Below are positions 63,948-64,000 of a stretch of DNA of 64,000 bases, one piece after another. The position numbers and the translations under genes were made by a program. The stretch is from Patescibacteria group bacterium (GTDB lineage: Bacteria; Patescibacteria; Paceibacteria; Paceibacterales; UBA10102): contig JANBVJ010000001.1 in NCBI GenBank assembly GCA_024239055.1, positions 434,001 through 498,000 on the forward strand. Reading direction: 5' to 3'. Position 1 is the stretch's first letter. Every line of letters starts with the position of its first letter. The notes beneath the pieces were generated by a model. It saw only the letters and a list, made by a program, of their open reading frames with translations, did no database searches and was not told the origin of the DNA.

Positions 63948-63976
63948 TGTATACCATTTTTGTGGGTGCAGGTCAA
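63948..63976 (-). promoter_or_regulatory. Promoter of the tRNA-Pro/Gly pair
   Basis: Minus strand TTGACC (63976-63971), 17 bases, TATACA (63953-63948). The expected start is about 6 bases before tRNA-Pro. Confidence 0.8.
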
Positions 63977-63980
63977 TTTA

Positions 63981-64000
63981 TGGTATAATTTCTGAATATG
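63981..64000 (+). promoter_or_regulatory. Extended -10 of the next gene, whose start codon ends the window
   Basis: TATGGTATAAT ends at 63989 and an ATG lies at 63998-64000. The spacing of 8 bases would give a near-leaderless transcript. The gene itself is outside the window. Confidence 0.5.

Noticed and set aside
1..64000. UGA recoded as glycine (code 25)
   Set aside because: TGA is the natural stop of argG, ruvC and nusA, and no conserved gene reads through TGA.
1..64000. Insertion sequences, prophage or CRISPR-Cas
   Set aside because: No transposase, integrase, phage structural gene or Cas gene was recognised on either strand.

Overview
The window looks like chromosome from a Patescibacterium (Candidate Phyla Radiation, probably the Parcubacteria group). 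The evidence is compact, often overlapping genes, a short DNA polymerase I without a proofreading domain, a trigger factor without its PPIase domain, a split VirB4/PrgI type IV secretion cluster with several pilin-like proteins, a free-standing EF-Tu-domain-2-like protein, and no fatty-acid or nucleotide synthesis genes. TGA is used as an ordinary stop (argG, ruvC, nusA), so this is not one of the UGA-recoding lineages. The tRNA genes carry no encoded CCA, and a CCA-adding enzyme lies among them. This placement is an inference; there is no rRNA gene in the window.

Layout. 1-6950 is a rearranged arginine region. It starts with a cut-off greA, then a decayed copy of a hisG-Lrp/argH pair, an intact argG, a GNAT-like protein, an M20 deacylase, an intact HisG-Lrp fusion regulator, argH, and an argG reduced to its two ends. 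6955-15550 is a long minus-strand run of mostly housekeeping or poorly known genes: an EndoQ-type repair nuclease, a PD-(D/E)XK nuclease, small membrane proteins, acylphosphatase, an amino-acid permease, SLOG, SpoU and NIF3 proteins, and a membrane-anchored MurE-like ligase. 15690-16433 is a GC-rich, foreign-looking surface gene. 16600-29850 holds uvrB/rpsT, holA, a split two-component system with polA and tsaE, a GspE/PilB ATPase, a structured RNA, yebC-ruvC, a tiny acidic gene and tyrS.

29900-36260 is the replication-origin neighbourhood: a class A PBP, dnaN, a probable oriC spacer, dnaA, and divergent rpmH-rnpA-yidC-jag. 36300-45413 is a minus-strand type IV secretion (T4SS-like) operon next to rsmA. 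45468-51720 has cell-wall hydrolases, a DksA-like protein, rpsO-NYN-pnp, another pilin and two tRNAs. 51778-64000 is mostly plus strand: cca, a methyltransferase, tRNA-Ala, an orphan gene, a flavin reductase, a giant PlsY-FakA-FakB fusion, nusA-tig-clpP, two surface or pilin-like proteins, rny and a tRNA-Pro/Gly pair.

The most striking element is the 810-residue protein at 54937-57369. It joins an acyl-phosphate glycerol acyltransferase to both halves of a fatty-acid kinase, so one polypeptide could take a scavenged fatty acid to lysophosphatidate. Other points of interest are the arginine-region gene replacement with its visible 'ghost' duplicate, the HisG-Lrp regulator, the foreign repeat protein, an unclassified structured RNA, and a recurring promoter geometry that predicts leaderless or nearly leaderless mRNAs.
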